Assembly (NCBI GenBank): GCA_016893485.2
Contig: JAFEKX020000001.1
Span: 8,387,501 to 8,451,500, forward strand
Direction of reading: 5' to 3'
Length of the DNA stretch: 64,000 nt
From: Streptomyces sp. P3
GTDB taxonomy: Bacteria > Actinomycetota > Actinomycetes > Streptomycetales > Streptomycetaceae
Part shown: positions 1 to 10,205 of the stretch, one piece after another
Layout of the letters: each line of letters begins with the position of its first letter
Numbering within the stretch: the stretch's first letter is position 1
Made by a program: the position numbers and the translations under genes
Notes under the pieces: model-generated
Database searches by the model: none
What the model was told of the DNA's origin: nothing
What the model saw: the letters and a program-made list of their open reading frames with translations, nothing else

Positions 1-549
1 GCGACCATGCCGATCCCCATCGACAGCCGGCACGCCCGCGCCAACTCGGGCCGGTCGCCCCACCCGACGCTCCCGCGACCGCCGACCGCACCGCCGACCG
101 CGCCGGTGACGGGCACCAGACGGATGCCGGACAGCAGCACGTATCCCACGAAGTAGAGGAGCAACACGCCTGTGACGAGCGGGACTCCGGAGTCGCCGTG
201 CTCGTGGTGGTGCGCGGGCGAGGCGGCCATCGCGAGTGCCATGTAGACCATGGCCGCGGTGCCCAGGAGGTGGTGGAGGTGGTGCGGGGTCCTGCGTGCG
301 CCCCACAGGGCGCGCAGCGCCGCCGCGCCGAACACCCCGCGTAGACGGGCCACGCCCACGGTGGTGGCGTGAACACCGCGGCGGGCACGGCCATCGCGGC
401 CATGCCGAAGCCCATCAGGGCCTCGCGCCCGCGGCCCTGCGCTGTTCCTCGACGGGGCTGCGCATCCGCAGCAGGCAGTAGGCCCCGGTCGCCGCGCACA
501 GCGCGACCAGCAGCCAGCCGGGCGAAGCCGGTCCACCATGCACGCGCAT
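1..549 (-). CDS. DUF5134 family membrane protein, partial (C-terminus beyond window)
   Basis: This is the N-terminal part of a multi-pass membrane protein; the gene runs off the left edge. The N-terminus contains a hydrophobic helix (WLLVALCAATGAYCLL) followed by LRMRSPVEEQRR, then, after re-framing, EALMGFGMAAMAV, a histidine-rich TPHHLHHLLG stretch and YFVGYVLLSGIRL. This order matches the actinobacterial DUF5134 family, whose function is unknown. Two single-base losses break the frame, near 428-434 and 334-338, both in G/C runs, so I treat it as one gene. The ATG chosen (MRVHGGPASPGW) lies just before the first helix; a GTG two codons later is the alternative. Family assignment is from recalled sequence similarity only. 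Confidence 0.7.
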
Positions 550-707
550 CCCCCGTTCCGCAGGTCCGCCCCGGACATCGCTCTCCGTCGACGTTCGGTC
601 ACAGGATGCCCGTGCCGCACGGGGCGCAATCGAGCGCAACGGAGTACACGGGGAGCACTGGACGGAGCGCGCAGGTCAGCGAGGCGCCGGTGGCGGGCCC
701 GGCGGAA

Positions 708-738
708 TGTTTCACGAGTAAAACACCTGCTAAGCTTA
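708..738 (+). promoter_or_regulatory. Candidate MarR operator upstream of the FUSC gene
   Basis: Two short symmetric elements sit just before the FUSC start: TGTTT-N8-AAACA (708-725) and the 8-bp palindrome TAAGCTTA (731-738). This is a locally AT-rich patch in very GC-rich DNA. The second gene of the operon is a MarR regulator, and MarR proteins commonly repress their own operon from such sites, so autoregulation is inferred. No binding evidence can be read from the sequence. Confidence 0.35.
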
Positions 739-744
739 TCTCTC

Positions 745-2430
745 ATGAGCAGTGCGACCCCCGCCCCCACCCGACGCGTCCGACGCCTCCCGCTCACCGG
801 TGTGCTGCGCCTCGGCCGGCCCTCCGACATCTGGTTCAAGCCCGCGCTCAGCGCGGTCGCCTCGGTCGCGCCGCCCAACCTGACCCTGCTGGCCCTCGGC
901 CGACTCGACCTCGCGATGTACACGATGGCGGGCTCCCTGTGCGCCCTCTACGCGCACAACAAGCCGTACGCCGCCCGGGCCCGCGCCCTGGTCTGGGTGG
1001 TGCTCGGCATGATCGGCGGACTCGCCGTCGCGCTGGTCACCGCCTCCCTCACCACCAACGCCGTCGTCCTGGTCACGGTCGGCGCCGCCCTGGCCGCCGT
1101 ACAGAAGGGACTGTGCGACGCGACCCGGATCGGGCCGCCCGGCAACGTCGTCCTCACCTTCATCAGCTCCGCCTCGCTCTTCGCACCGCAGACGCTCGGC
1201 CAGGTCCCCGGACACCTCGCCCTGGCCGCCGTCGCGGGCGCCTGGGCCTGGCTCGTCGGCATGGCACCCGCTCTCGTCCGGCCCCACGGCCCCGAGCGCC
1301 GGGCCACCGCCCACGCGCTGAACGCGACCGCGACGTACGCCGCCACGCCCGGCACCGAGGACACCGCCCACGCACGCGCGCGTGCCGCCGCGGCGGCCGC
1401 CATCCACGCCGCCTGGCAGTCCCTCCTCGCGACCGGTGCCCGCACCGCGCCCCGGATCGCTCTCGAACGGCTCGTCGTCCGCGCCGAGGTCGCACTCGCC
1501 GCGCCCGCCGACGCCGACCCGGAGCGGCTGCGCGCCTGGGCCCGCGCCCTGCGCGGCAGGGGACCGGTCCCGCGGGCGGACGACGCGGCCGTGGCCGAAC
1601 TGCTCGGTGTGGAAGCCGAACTCGCCGTCCCCGCAAGGCCGTTGTGGACCAGGCTCGGACCGCTGACCCCGCTCGTGCTGCGCACGGCGATCGGCTGCGC
1701 GCTCGCCGGATACGTCTCGCTCGCGCTAGGTGTCGGCCGCCCCTACTGGGCGCTGGTCACCGCGGCCTCCCTCTACCAGGCCAACATCACCCTCACCTGG
1801 GGCCGCGGCGTGCAGCGGGTCGTCGGCAACCTCGCGGGCGTGCTCGTGTTCGCCGCGGTCGTGCCGTTCGCGCACACGCACCCGGCGGCCCTCGTGCTGT
1901 GCTGCCTCGCCTTCAACTTCGGTGCCGAGGCGCTGATCGGCCGCAACTACTGGCTCGGCAGCGTCTGTGTGACCCCGATGGCGCTGCTCATCACGGAGTT
2001 CGCCCGCGCCCAGCGGCCCGGTGAGCTGATCACCGAGCGGATCGTCGACACCCTCGTCGGCGCGCTGGTGGGCCTCGCCGCCGCGGCCGTCGTCACCAAC
2101 CGGCGCGCGACGGACCGTATCGAGGAGGCGCTGACCGCCGTGGAACAGACCCGTGAGCGGGCCGCGCGTCTCCTGGCGGAGCCCGCTCCCGCGCCCGGAA
2201 CGCTCGAATCCGCGCACCGCGCGCTCGCCGCCGCGCTGGTCGAGCTGCGTGCCACGGTCGACGCCGCGTCCGGCGAGTGGTGGCAGCGCGCGCTGCCGCA
2301 GGAGCGGGTCGTCTTCGCCGAGCGGTCCGGACACCGTACGCTCGCCGCGACGGTACGACGCCGGGAGTCGCACTCCCGGCCGGCCGCGGATCCGCGCACG
2401 GACGGAAAGACGGAGGGCGTACGGGGATGA
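745..2430 (+). CDS. FUSC family membrane protein (fusaric-acid-resistance/aromatic efflux type)
   Basis: An intact 561-residue inner-membrane protein. It has two hydrophobic blocks, residues about 25-180 and 320-450, separated and followed by Ala/Arg-rich soluble helices. This is the usual FUSC/YccS-like layout of two membrane halves with cytoplasmic domains. The second half has GVGRPYWALVTAASLYQ and RNYWLGSVCVTPMALL, which resemble the conserved FUSC pore segments. FUSC proteins are linked to export of aromatic acids and related compounds; the substrate here is unknown. The start is the ATG directly after an AT-rich operator-like region. The stop overlaps the next start (ATGA), so the MarR gene is translationally coupled, which suggests an inducible efflux unit. 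Confidence 0.85.
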   Translation: MSSATPAPTRRVRRLPLTGVLRLGRPSDIWFKPALSAVASVAPPNLTLLALGRLDLAMYTMAGSLCALYAHNKPYAARARALVWVVLGMIGGLAVALVTASLTTNAVVLVTVGAALAAVQKGLCDATRIGPPGNVVLTFISSASLFAPQTLGQVPGHLALAAVAGAWAWLVGMAPALVRPHGPERRATAHALNATATYAATPGTEDTAHARARAAAAAAIHAAWQSLLATGARTAPRIALERLVVRAEVALAAPADADPERLRAWARALRGRGPVPRADDAAVAELLGVEAELAVPARPLWTRLGPLTPLVLRTAIGCALAGYVSLALGVGRPYWALVTAASLYQANITLTWGRGVQRVVGNLAGVLVFAAVVPFAHTHPAALVLCCLAFNFGAEALIGRNYWLGSVCVTPMALLITEFARAQRPGELITERIVDTLVGALVGLAAAAVVTNRRATDRIEEALTAVEQTRERAARLLAEPAPAPGTLESAHRALAAALVELRATVDAASGEWWQRALPQERVVFAERSGHRTLAATVRRRESHSRPAADPRTDGKTEGVRG

Positions 2431-2997
2431 CGGCGATGAACGGACGGCCGGTCGACGGGGACGGCACGGCCCGCCCGACCCCTCGGGGCGCGACCCGGGG
2501 GACACCGTCGCCGCCGTCGTCGGGCAGTGGCAGGCCGTGCACCCCGACCTCGACACCGGCCCGATGGAGATCATCGGCCGGATCAACCGGTGCGCCGCCC
2601 TGCTCCAGCAGGCCGAGGACGCGCCGCTGCGCCGGGCCGGGCTCAGCCGCCCCGAGTTCGACCTGCTCGGCGCGCTCCGCCGCACCGGGCACGAGCTGAC
2701 GCCGAGCGAGCTGACCAGGAGACCTTCTCCTCGGGCGCCGCCGTCACCAAACGCCTCAAGCTGCTCACCGAACGCGGACTGGTCGAGCGGCGCGGCGACA
2801 CCCGCGACCGGCGCGTCGCCCACGTCCGCCTCACGGACGCCGGCCGCGACCTCGTCGACGCGATCCTGCCCGAGCAGCTGGCCTACGAGACCACCGTGCT
2901 CGCCGGTCTCGACACCCCCGCGCAGGACGAACTCGCCTCCCGGCTCGGCGAGTTGCTGGTCCAGCTGGAAGGCCGGATGGGCATGCTGCGCGTCTGA
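2427..2997 (+). CDS. MarR family transcriptional regulator (frameshifted by indels)
   Basis: A winged-helix regulator of about 190 residues, encoded in an ATGA overlap with the FUSC gene. Conserved parts are GPMEIIGRINRCAALLQ in the dimerisation helix, LSRPEFDLLGALRR, the recognition region ELTPSELT...SGAAVTKRLKLL, and the wing ERRGDTRDRRVAHVRLT. Two single-base losses break it: one near 2480 in a C run close to the N-terminus, and one near 2713 where ACC-CAG-GAG reads ACCAGGAG. Restoring these gives a normal-length MarR protein, so I consider it functional. It probably senses the compound exported by the neighbouring FUSC protein and represses both genes. Confidence 0.82.
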
Positions 2998-3048
2998 GCG
3001 GCCCGCACGGGCGCCGGGGGCCGTTGACGCGAACCGGGTGATCTCTAC

Positions 3049-3097
3049 GTTCGACCAGGTCGGTTCGGGAAGCCGACTGACGTACGGAATGTCGAAC
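3049..3097 (+). promoter_or_regulatory. Nested inverted repeats upstream of the glycosidase
   Basis: GTTCGAC (3049-3055) pairs with GTCGAAC (3091-3097), and inside it GTCGG (3059-3063) pairs with CCGAC (3073-3077). The structure ends 14 bases before the GTG start of the glycoside hydrolase. It could be an operator pair or an RNA hairpin that controls translation; the sequence does not decide between these. Confidence 0.35.
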
Positions 3098-3111
3098 AAG
3101 GGATTGATGCC

Positions 3112-5767
3112 GTGGCAGCCGAAGCCTCCGCCGCGCCTGTTTCCGGGACGCTCACCATCGACCTCGGCACCGACACGGGACCCTTCCACGGCGGCGCGAG
3201 CGGCACGCTCTACGGCCTGTACGGCGACGGCGTCCCCACCCGCACCGCCGTCGAGGGCATGTACGTCCGCACGGTCGCCACCAAGGCCCAGGACGGCATC
3301 CAGCACCCGGGCGCCGACGCCCTGGAGATCCTGCGCCCCTTCGTCGAGGCGGGCGGCCAGGACGTCTACGTCTACATGAGCGACATCTACCGCGGCTTCC
3401 CTACGAATGGCCCGGCGCCACCGGAGCCGAACGCCTCGCCGACTTCACCGCGCGCGTCCGCCGCCAGGTGGAGCAGGTGCTGAGCCTCGGCGCGTACCGG
3501 TCGCATGTCGTGTACGTCCCGTTCAACGAACCCGAGGGCAACATGTTCGGGACGGAGGAGTGGAGTTACGACCGCACCTCCTGGCGCACCGACCCGCGCC
3601 ACTACTTCACCGCCTGGCGCGACATCCACCGCCTGATCAAGGAACTCGACCCGGGCGCCCGCATCGCCGGCCCCAACACCTGCCTCCTGTACGACGAGGT
3701 CAGGGGCTTCCTGGAGTTCGCCGAGGCCGAGGACGTCCTGCCTGACGTCATCACCTGGCATGAGCTGACCACGCCCGACGAGATCCGCACGAGCGTCGCC
3801 AAGTACCGTGCGTTGGAACGGGAGTTGGGCATCGGGCCGCTGCCGGTCAACATCAACGAGTACGCCCACAACTACCACTTGTCCGTCCCGGGCCAGATGA
3901 TCCAGTGGATCGCCGCGATCGAGGAGTGGAGGCCGAAAGCAAGGGCAACGTGGACAAGGTCGACGCCGACATGGCGTACTGGAACATCGACGGCAACCTC
4001 AACGACTCGGTGGTGGAGGCCAACAAGGGCAACGGCCAGTGGTGGCTGTTCAACGCCTACGGGCAGTTCACCGGCAACACGGTCCAGGTCAACGCCCCTC
4101 ACCCCAACATCCAGTACACGCTCCAGGGCGTCGCCGCCCTCGACCGCGCCAAGCGCCAGGCGCGGGTCCTGCTCGGTGGCGCGGGCGGATCGGCGGACGT
4201 CGTCTTCATGCACGTCGACCCCGAGCTCTTCGGTACGACCGTCCACGCGCGGCTCGTGGAGATCCCCTGGACCGGCCAAGTCGGCGTCTCCGCGCAGCCG
4301 TTGAGGCTCGCCGATCACGAACTCCCGGTCTCTGAAGGCGAAGTGACGCTCCGTCTGTCCGAGCTGGACGGGATGTCGGCGTACCAGGTGATCCTGTCCC
4401 CGGGCGGCAACGGCGCCGCAGCGCTGCCCCCTTCGGTCGGCTGGCGGCGGTCGTACCAGGCCGAGGACGCCGCCTACATCGGTGACGGCCACTCCCTGAA
4501 CGGGCCCGAGGGGTCCCCGTCCGACGTGGACAAGTTCGCGGGCTCGACCGGTTACCACGTGGGCGGACTCCGTACCGGTTCCGACGGCGTGCTCGTCTTC
4601 TCCGTGGAGGTCCCGCAGGACGGGACGTACGACGTGCGGGTCTTCGCCAACTCCTGCAACCTGGCCGACGCGGTGCGCGAGCAGGGCCCCACCAACGTCT
4701 TCCTCCGCGTCGACGGCGACGATCCGCAGGAACTCCGACTGCCGCTCGGCTACAAGTGGGCCGTGTGGGGCCACACCGACACCCGGGTCGAGTTGACCGC
4801 CGGGGCACACGATCACCCTCGCCGCCGAGGACCCCGACCTCGGCGTCACGCGCGGCGACGCGGTGATCGACCGGCTCGACCTCGCCCTGCGCGACGACCA
4901 GGTGACCGCACCCGCGCTGTACGACGCGGAGTTCGCGGCCCTGGGCGGCGGCGCGCGCGTCGACTACGGGCAGCGCGGCGCCTCGGGTCCCGGGGTCGCC
5001 GTACTGCCCCGGGGCGGCACCGCCACCTTCTGGGTGCACGCGGCGGACGACGGGGAGGCGACCGTGACCGTGGACCGGATCGGCCCAGGGAGGGCGAGTT
5101 GACGGTCAACGGCGAGGGCGCGGGGTCGGTGGGCGGAGAGGGCGTGAGGACCGTGGATGGAGGGGGCGTGGGGATCGTTGAACGTTCTGGCGGTCCCCTG
5201 TTCCTCGCGGCGGGCATCAACAAGGTCACCGTCACCGCCACTTCGGACTCCCTCGTCCTGGACCGCCTCCAAGTAGGCCCCTCACGCGGGCTCCTTCCCG
5301 CCTCGACGTACCCCGCCGAGGACGGCACCACGACCGGCGGCGCGCGAGTCACCGGCGCCCACACGTTCGCCACGGGCGGCAAGGCGGTCGACGGCATCGG
5401 CGGCGGCCCCGCGAACGCGCTCACGCTCACCGTGACGGCGGAGCGGGCCGGCCGGCATGCGCTGACGATCCGCTACTCCAACGGCGAGCAGGCGCCGGCC
5501 ACCCACTACAACCCGGATCCGGTCTGCCGCCACGCGGACATCGCGGTCAACGGGGGCGCTCCGCAGCGCGTGTTGTTCCCGACCACCTTCCACTTCAACA
5601 ACTTCCACGACCTTGCCGTCCCCGTCACGCTTGAGGAGGGCACGAACACCCTCACGTTCACCGCCGACGAACTCCCGGACCACGACGGCCACTCCAGGAA
5701 CCAGTACGGCCAACGCAGCGCGTACGCACCGGTGATCGACACGGTGACGGTGACGCGGCTGGCCTGA
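3112..5767 (+). CDS. Clan-A glycoside hydrolase (GH39-like) with CBM6/35-type domains (frameshifted by indels)
   Basis: A protein of about 880 residues. The N-terminal TIM-barrel region carries VPFNEPEGNMF, with the NEP acid/base glutamate typical of clan GH-A, and later NINEYAHNY, a likely nucleophile glutamate. A beta-rich section follows, then two jelly-roll modules starting YQAEDAAYIGDGHS and YPAEDGTTTGG, the AED signature of CBM6/CBM35 carbohydrate-binding domains. Five indels break the frame, near 3402, 3935, 4805 (an extra G), 5090 and in between; re-framing gives one continuous protein. The GTG start leaves no signal peptide, so either the enzyme is not exported or the true N-terminus is hidden by an indel. 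The exact GH family and substrate are uncertain. Confidence 0.75.
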
Positions 5768-5789
5768 GGACGGGACGGGGGCGGGTGGC

Positions 5790-6556
5790 TCAGCGCCCCT
5801 CGTCGCCCGCCGCGTACACCCCGAACACCGCGCCCTGCGGGTCCCGGAGCACCGCGATCCGCGGCACGTCGCCGATGGACGTCGGTTCCATCAGGACCGT
5901 GCCGCCCGCGTCGGACGCCGTGGCGGCGGTGGCGTCGGCGTCGGCCACCGCGAAGTACGGCAGCCAGTGCGGAGTCACCTCCGGGGGAACGTCGCGTCCA
6001 TCGTCATCATGCCGCCGAAGTCGGCGCCGTCGATGCCCCACTGCGGGTACTGCTCGGAGGGACGCACGGTCCAGCCGAACACCGTCGTGTAGAAGACCTC
6101 CGAGCGTTCGGGCGCCCGGGTCAGCAGCTCCACCCAGCCCAGCGCGCCGGGCGCGTTGAACAGCCCGGCGCCCGGGAAGGTCCGCGCCTGCCACATCTGG
6201 AACGCCGCGCCGCCCGGATCGAGGGCGACCGCGAAGCGCCCGATGTCGAGCACGTCGACCGGGTCCATCAGCAGGGTCCCGCCCGCCGCCCGTACCGTCT
6301 CCGCCGTCGCGTCGGAGTCGGTCACCGCGAAGGACACGTTCCACGCCACCGGCTGCGACTCCTGGAACAGCGGGGCCAACGCGGCGACGGCGGCGTCACC
6401 GACGTGCGCGACCGTGTAACCGCCCGCCTCCGGCCGGGGATCGGTCTCCGGACGCCAGCCGAACACGGCCGAGTAGAAACCCTTGGCCGCCTCCAGGTCA
6501 CTGGTCCCGAGTTCGGTCCAGCAGGGTCCGCCGGGCACCGGCCTGTCGAGCTTCAT
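5790..6556 (-). CDS. VOC family protein, two-domain glyoxalase/bleomycin-resistance fold (one frameshift)
   Basis: A protein of about 255 residues made of two VOC repeats. The first half has CWTELGTSDLEAAKGFYSAV, FGWRPET and FAVALDPGGAAFQMW. The second has LGWVELLTRAPERSEVFYTT, FGWTVRPSEQ and IAVLRDPQGAVFGVY. Each half shows the betaalpha-beta-beta-beta pattern of the vicinal oxygen chelate superfamily, which includes glyoxalases, dioxygenases and binding-type resistance proteins. The metal ligands are not obvious, so catalytic activity is not claimed. One indel near 5988, in a GGGGG run, splits the last 60 residues into another frame. It is convergent with the upstream glycosidase gene, only 22 bases away. 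Confidence 0.85.
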
Positions 6557-6653
6557 GGCGTTCCTTCCGCAGAAAGCTCCCCTCCCAGCACGCTAAGCCC
6601 GGCCCGCGACCCCGGCCATCCGGCGCGGAAGGGGCGCCCTGGCCGTCGTGGAC

Positions 6654-7047
6654 CTAGATGCCCGGGCGGTATCGCAGCGGGTGATCCGCAGGCACCTCCA
6701 CCAGGACGATCCGGGTTCCGTCCGGGTCCGTGATCCACATCTCGACCAGGCCCCAGGGTTCCTTCAGCGGTGGGCGGACGATCTCGACGCCCTTCGCCCG
6801 CAGTTCCTCGTGTGCGGCGCCCGCGTCCTCGACCTGGAGCCACAGCTGTACGGCGGGGGAGGGCGGTGCGTCGGAGCGGCCGGAGACCTCCAGGAAGCCG
6901 CCGCCGAGGAAGTAGACGGTTCCGCGGTCCGGGCCCGTGCCGAACTCGCGGGAGAGCGGGCAGGGCCAACTGCTCGCCGTAGAAGGCGCGGGAGCGGTCG
7001 GGGTCGGCGGGGCGCAGCAGGACGCGGCTGCTCAGTACGTGCACCAT
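6654..7047 (-). CDS. Single-domain VOC family protein (one frameshift)
   Basis: A protein of about 130 residues. It begins MVHVLSSRVLLRPADPDRSR and AFYGEQLALPLSREFG, continues through VYFLGGGFLEVSG, and ends MWITDPDGTRIVLVEVP. This is a single VOC superfamily subunit, expected to dimerise. The frame is broken near 6962, where one extra base in a C run (CTGCCCGCTC) must be removed to continue LALPLSREFGTGPD. The function is unknown beyond the fold. It is read on the same strand as the two-domain VOC gene, about 100 bases upstream of it. Confidence 0.75.
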
Positions 7048-7124
7048 GCGGCCGGAGCCTAGTGGCAGAGGCCGGGTTACCCTCGTCTCTGCCTGAGCCG
7101 CGCCCTGATCGGAGTTGTGCACCC

Positions 7125-7663
7125 ATGGACACCGCCGCCACCGGACTGACCTTCCGCGACGCCACCGACGCCGATGTGGACGCCCTCGTCGTGCTGATCG
7201 AGTCGGCGTACCGGGGGACGCCAGCCGGGCCGGCTGGACCACCGAGGCGGACATCCTCGAAGGGCAGCGGACCGATCCCGAGGGTGTGCTTGCTGTCATC
7301 AAGTCGCCCGACAGCCGGCTGCTCGTCGTCGAGCGTGACGGGCGCGTGGTGGCCTGTTGTCAGCTCGAACACCGGGGTGAGCACGCCTACTTCGGGATGT
7401 TCGCCGTCAGCCCGCAGCTCCAGGGCGCGGGCCTCGGCAAGGTCATCATCGCGGAGGCGGAGCGCACGGCGCGGGAGACCTGGGGCGTGCGGGAGATGCA
7501 CATGACCGTGATCTCCGTACGGAACGACCTCATCGCCTGGTACGAGCGGCGCGGCTATCGCCGTACGGGCCGGATGACCCCGTTCCCGTACGGCGACGAG
7601 CGGTTCGGTGTTCCGCAGCGCGACGACCTGCAGTTCGAGCTGCTGGTCAAGGAACTCGCTTAG
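7125..7663 (+). CDS. GNAT family N-acetyltransferase (one frameshift)
   Basis: An acyl-CoA-dependent N-acetyltransferase of about 178 residues. The N-terminal strand is GLTFRDATDADVDALVVLI. The acetyl-CoA loop appears in FAVSPQLQGAGLGKVIIAEAE, matching the GNAT motif A (Q/RxxGxG/A). Motif B-like residues follow in NDLIAWYERRGYRRTGRM. The frame breaks near 7213 in a run of Gs (one base missing restores YRGDASRAGW). The substrate is unknown. The protein resembles the general GNAT group often found singly in actinobacterial genomes. The start is the ATG (MDTAATGLTF). Confidence 0.85.
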
Positions 7664-7675
7664 GCGTCACGGGCG

Positions 7676-8359
7676 TTACGCCGTGAAGCGGCCGGTGCGT
7701 TTGATCTCCGGGTAGTCGGTGGTCGCGCCGTCCAGGCCCAGGGCGCGGACGAGGCGCAACTGGTCCTGGGTGTTCACCACCCAGCCGATGATCTTCAGGT
7801 CCGCCTTGCGGGCCGCCTCGACGACCTCCAGGGTGAGCCGCCGGATGTTGAGACAGACCGTCTCGGCACCGGCCTCGGTGGCGCGCTCCACCACCTCGGG
7901 TCCGAACCGGCCGGCGATCAGCGCGGTCCGGACGCCGGGCACCAGCCGGGCGATCTCGGCGATCGCCTCGTCGTGGAACGAGGACACCTCGACCCGCTCG
8001 ACGAGGTGGCGCCGGTGCATGACCTCGGCCAGCGCCCGCGCCGCCGCCAGGTCCTTGATCTCGGCCTGGAGCGGCGACTTGACCGCGTCCAGGACCTCGT
8101 CGAAGACGGGGACGCGCTCGCCGCGGCCCGCGTCCAGGGTGCGCAGCTCGTCGAGGGTCCGCTCGGCGATCGGGCCGGTCCCGTCGGTCGTGCGGTCCAC
8201 GTCGGCGTCGTGCATGACGACGAGGGCGCCGTCCTGGCTCAGATGCAGATCGAGTTCGATGACATCGAGGCCGGCCTGCTCGGCGGCGACGAAGGAACGG
8301 AGCGTGTTCTCGGGTTCGAGACCCATGACTCCGCGGTGACCGATGGTAAGGAAGTTCAA
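7676..8359 (-). CDS. Glycerophosphodiester phosphodiesterase family protein
   Basis: An intact 227-residue cytoplasmic protein. The TIM-barrel start has IGHRGVMGLEPENTLRSF, with the His-Arg-Gly and Pro-Glu-Asn-Thr catalytic/metal motif, then DVIELDLHLSQDGALVVMHD, which gives the EAD/HD metal ligands of the GDPD family. QAEIK and GWVVNTQDQL further along are also family-typical. The enzyme would hydrolyse glycerophosphodiesters to sn-glycerol 3-phosphate and an alcohol. No signal peptide is present, so it is of the UgpQ-like cytosolic type. It is convergent with the GNAT gene, 12 bases apart. Confidence 0.92.
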   Translation of the reverse strand: MNFLTIGHRGVMGLEPENTLRSFVAAEQAGLDVIELDLHLSQDGALVVMHDADVDRTTDGTGPIAERTLDELRTLDAGRGERVPVFDEVLDAVKSPLQAEIKDLAAARALAEVMHRRHLVERVEVSSFHDEAIAEIARLVPGVRTALIAGRFGPEVVERATEAGAETVCLNIRRLTLEVVEAARKADLKIIGWVVNTQDQLRLVRALGLDGATTDYPEIKRTGRFTA

Positions 8360-8771
8360 GGTTCAACTCGCTTCCGTCGACGGCGGCTCGGCCTGCGTGC
8401 GCGGGCGCGGCCGGACATCGGCGTCCACGCGGCAGAGCCGCAGCCTAATGGCCTGGCCCGGGGTTGTACCCGCGCGTACACGGGGATCGGGGGTGACAGC
8501 GGGGAGTTCCGGAACGTACCGCGCGCCGCCGTCGCCCGGCCGTGGACCGGCCCGGCGGGCTCTGACCGAAACCGGCCCCGGCGGTCCTTGATCGCAGGCG
8601 CCGACCCACCTACCCCGCCACGGCGGAAGTAATCGCCTTCTGTGTGTCCGGCAGGAAAAAGAGCGGTGACGGACAGGGGGTGCAGGATAATTTGCGGAGC
8701 CTTGCCTTGCTAGGGGAAACCATGAACGCATACGGTGTCCATACGCGAGGTTCTCCCGTGGAGGATGGGAC
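8360..8771. other. Intergenic region with one inverted repeat
   Basis: About 410 bases without a convincing gene, between the divergent GDPD and DUF6421 genes. It must hold both promoters. TGTAC-CCGCGC-GTACA (8465-8480) is a clean inverted repeat, about 105 bases from the GDPD start, and is a candidate operator. Reading frames crossing the region have atypical amino-acid composition and look spurious. The last 80 bases are locally AT-rich (ATAATTTGC and following) and probably include the DUF6421 promoter, but no clear -35/-10 pair stands out. Confidence 0.5.
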
Positions 8772-10167
8772 ATGACGGAAATTCTTGTGCAGGTGGGTTC
8801 GGAGCAGGGGCTTCCTCCCGTGACCAGGGTGGTGGAGCATCCGGCGTGGCCCGTGCTCAAGGATGCCGTGGAGCGGATCCGGCCATGGCAGTCGAAGGAC
8901 GGCTCGATCGACTTCGCGGCCGAGGGCGCCCCGGCGCGCACGGAGGCCGAGTCCGCCGTGCGCCGCGTGACCGGTGCGGTGGAGGAGCTCTCCTCGCTGC
9001 TTCCGCACGATGCCGCCTACCACGCGGCGCTCGTCAGGGATCTGGGCCAGTGGGCCGACGACGGCTTCCAGGTGCCCGACTTCCTCGACTCGCTGCTGGC
9101 CTTCCAGCCCGCCGCGAACCGCCGGGACGGACTCCAGCACCTGGTCGTCTTCCCGATGTACACGCAGAACGGCAACCCGGACCGCAACCTCGAAGCGGTC
9201 GTCCTGCGCATGGTCTGGCCCGACTGGCTGGCCGAGCTGGAGGCGACCCGCTACGACAACCCGCTGTTCTGCGGCATCACCTTCGAGGACTTCACCTCCG
9301 GCTACGACACCAACTCGGCCGTCCTCTTCCCGGAGACCATCGCCGTACGACAGGCGCCGGAACGATTCTCCTGGGGCGGCATCTTCTGCGACCGCGAGGC
9401 CGCCCGCTTCCGCCGGGTCACCGAGGCCGCCGTCGGCATCCTGGGCATGCGCGCCCCGAGGACGTCGCCACCATGGTCGACGACCAGAAGCGCTGCGAAG
9501 AGGCCTTCGTCCTGTGGGACATGGTCCACGACCGCACCCACAGCCACGGCGACCTGCCCTTCGACCCGTTCATGATCAAGCAGCGCCAGCCGTTCTGGAT
9601 GTACGGCCTCGAAGAGCTGCGCTGCGACCTCACCGCCTTCAAGGAGGCCGTGAAGCTGGAGGCCGACGGCGTCCCGCAGGCCCGTGACGTGCAGTACGCG
9701 GTCCTCTTCGACCGCATGTTCCGCTTCCCGGTCACCGGCGAACGCGTCCGCAACTACGACGGGCTCGGCGGCCAGCTCCTCTTCGCCTACCTGCACAAGC
9801 ACGACGTCGTCCGCTGGACCGACAACACCCTGCACATCGACTGGCAGCGCGCCCCGAGGTCACCAACCAGCTGTGCGCCGAGATCGAGGACCTCTACCGC
9901 GCGGGCATCGACCGCCCCAAGCTCGTCCACTGGTTCAAGGCCTACGACCTGGTCGCGACCTACCTCGCCCCGCACCCCGGCTCCCGTTGGGCCAAGGGCC
10001 CGGACGCGCTGGACCTGAGTCTGCCGCCGCGGAAACTCGTGGATGACGTGCTTCCGGACGAGTTTCCGCTGAGCATGTTCTATGAGGCCCTCTCCAAGAA
10101 GCTGAAGAACGTGATCGCCTCCACGCGGGGTATCACGGCGGAGAGTGCAGAGCGGATCGCCGCGTGA
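8772..10167 (+). CDS. DUF6421 family protein (two frameshifts)
   Basis: A protein of about 465 residues, conserved in Streptomyces but of unknown function. It begins MTEILVQVGSEQGLPPVTRV and is soluble, with no signal or membrane segments. Notable conserved-looking stretches are VVFPMYTQNGNPDRNLEAV, FCGITFEDFTSGYDTNSAV, HDRTHSHGDLPFDPFMIKQ and MYGLEELRCDLTAF. The HDRTHSHGD motif is rich in potential metal ligands. Two single-base losses, near 9462 and 9852, both turn GCCCCCGAG into GCCCCGAG; restoring the C in each gives one protein. The stop overlaps a possible GTG start of the SDR gene (GTGA), and the two genes appear to be an operon. Confidence 0.8.
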
Positions 10168-10205
10168 GCGACCGTACGACCGAAGTGGCTCAGGAGGCGA
10201 GGACC

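Noticed and set aside
8360..8771. Possible small genes in the GDPD–DUF6421 gap
   Set aside because: Frames across the gap have biased, low-information composition and no plausible ribosome site linked to a conserved motif.
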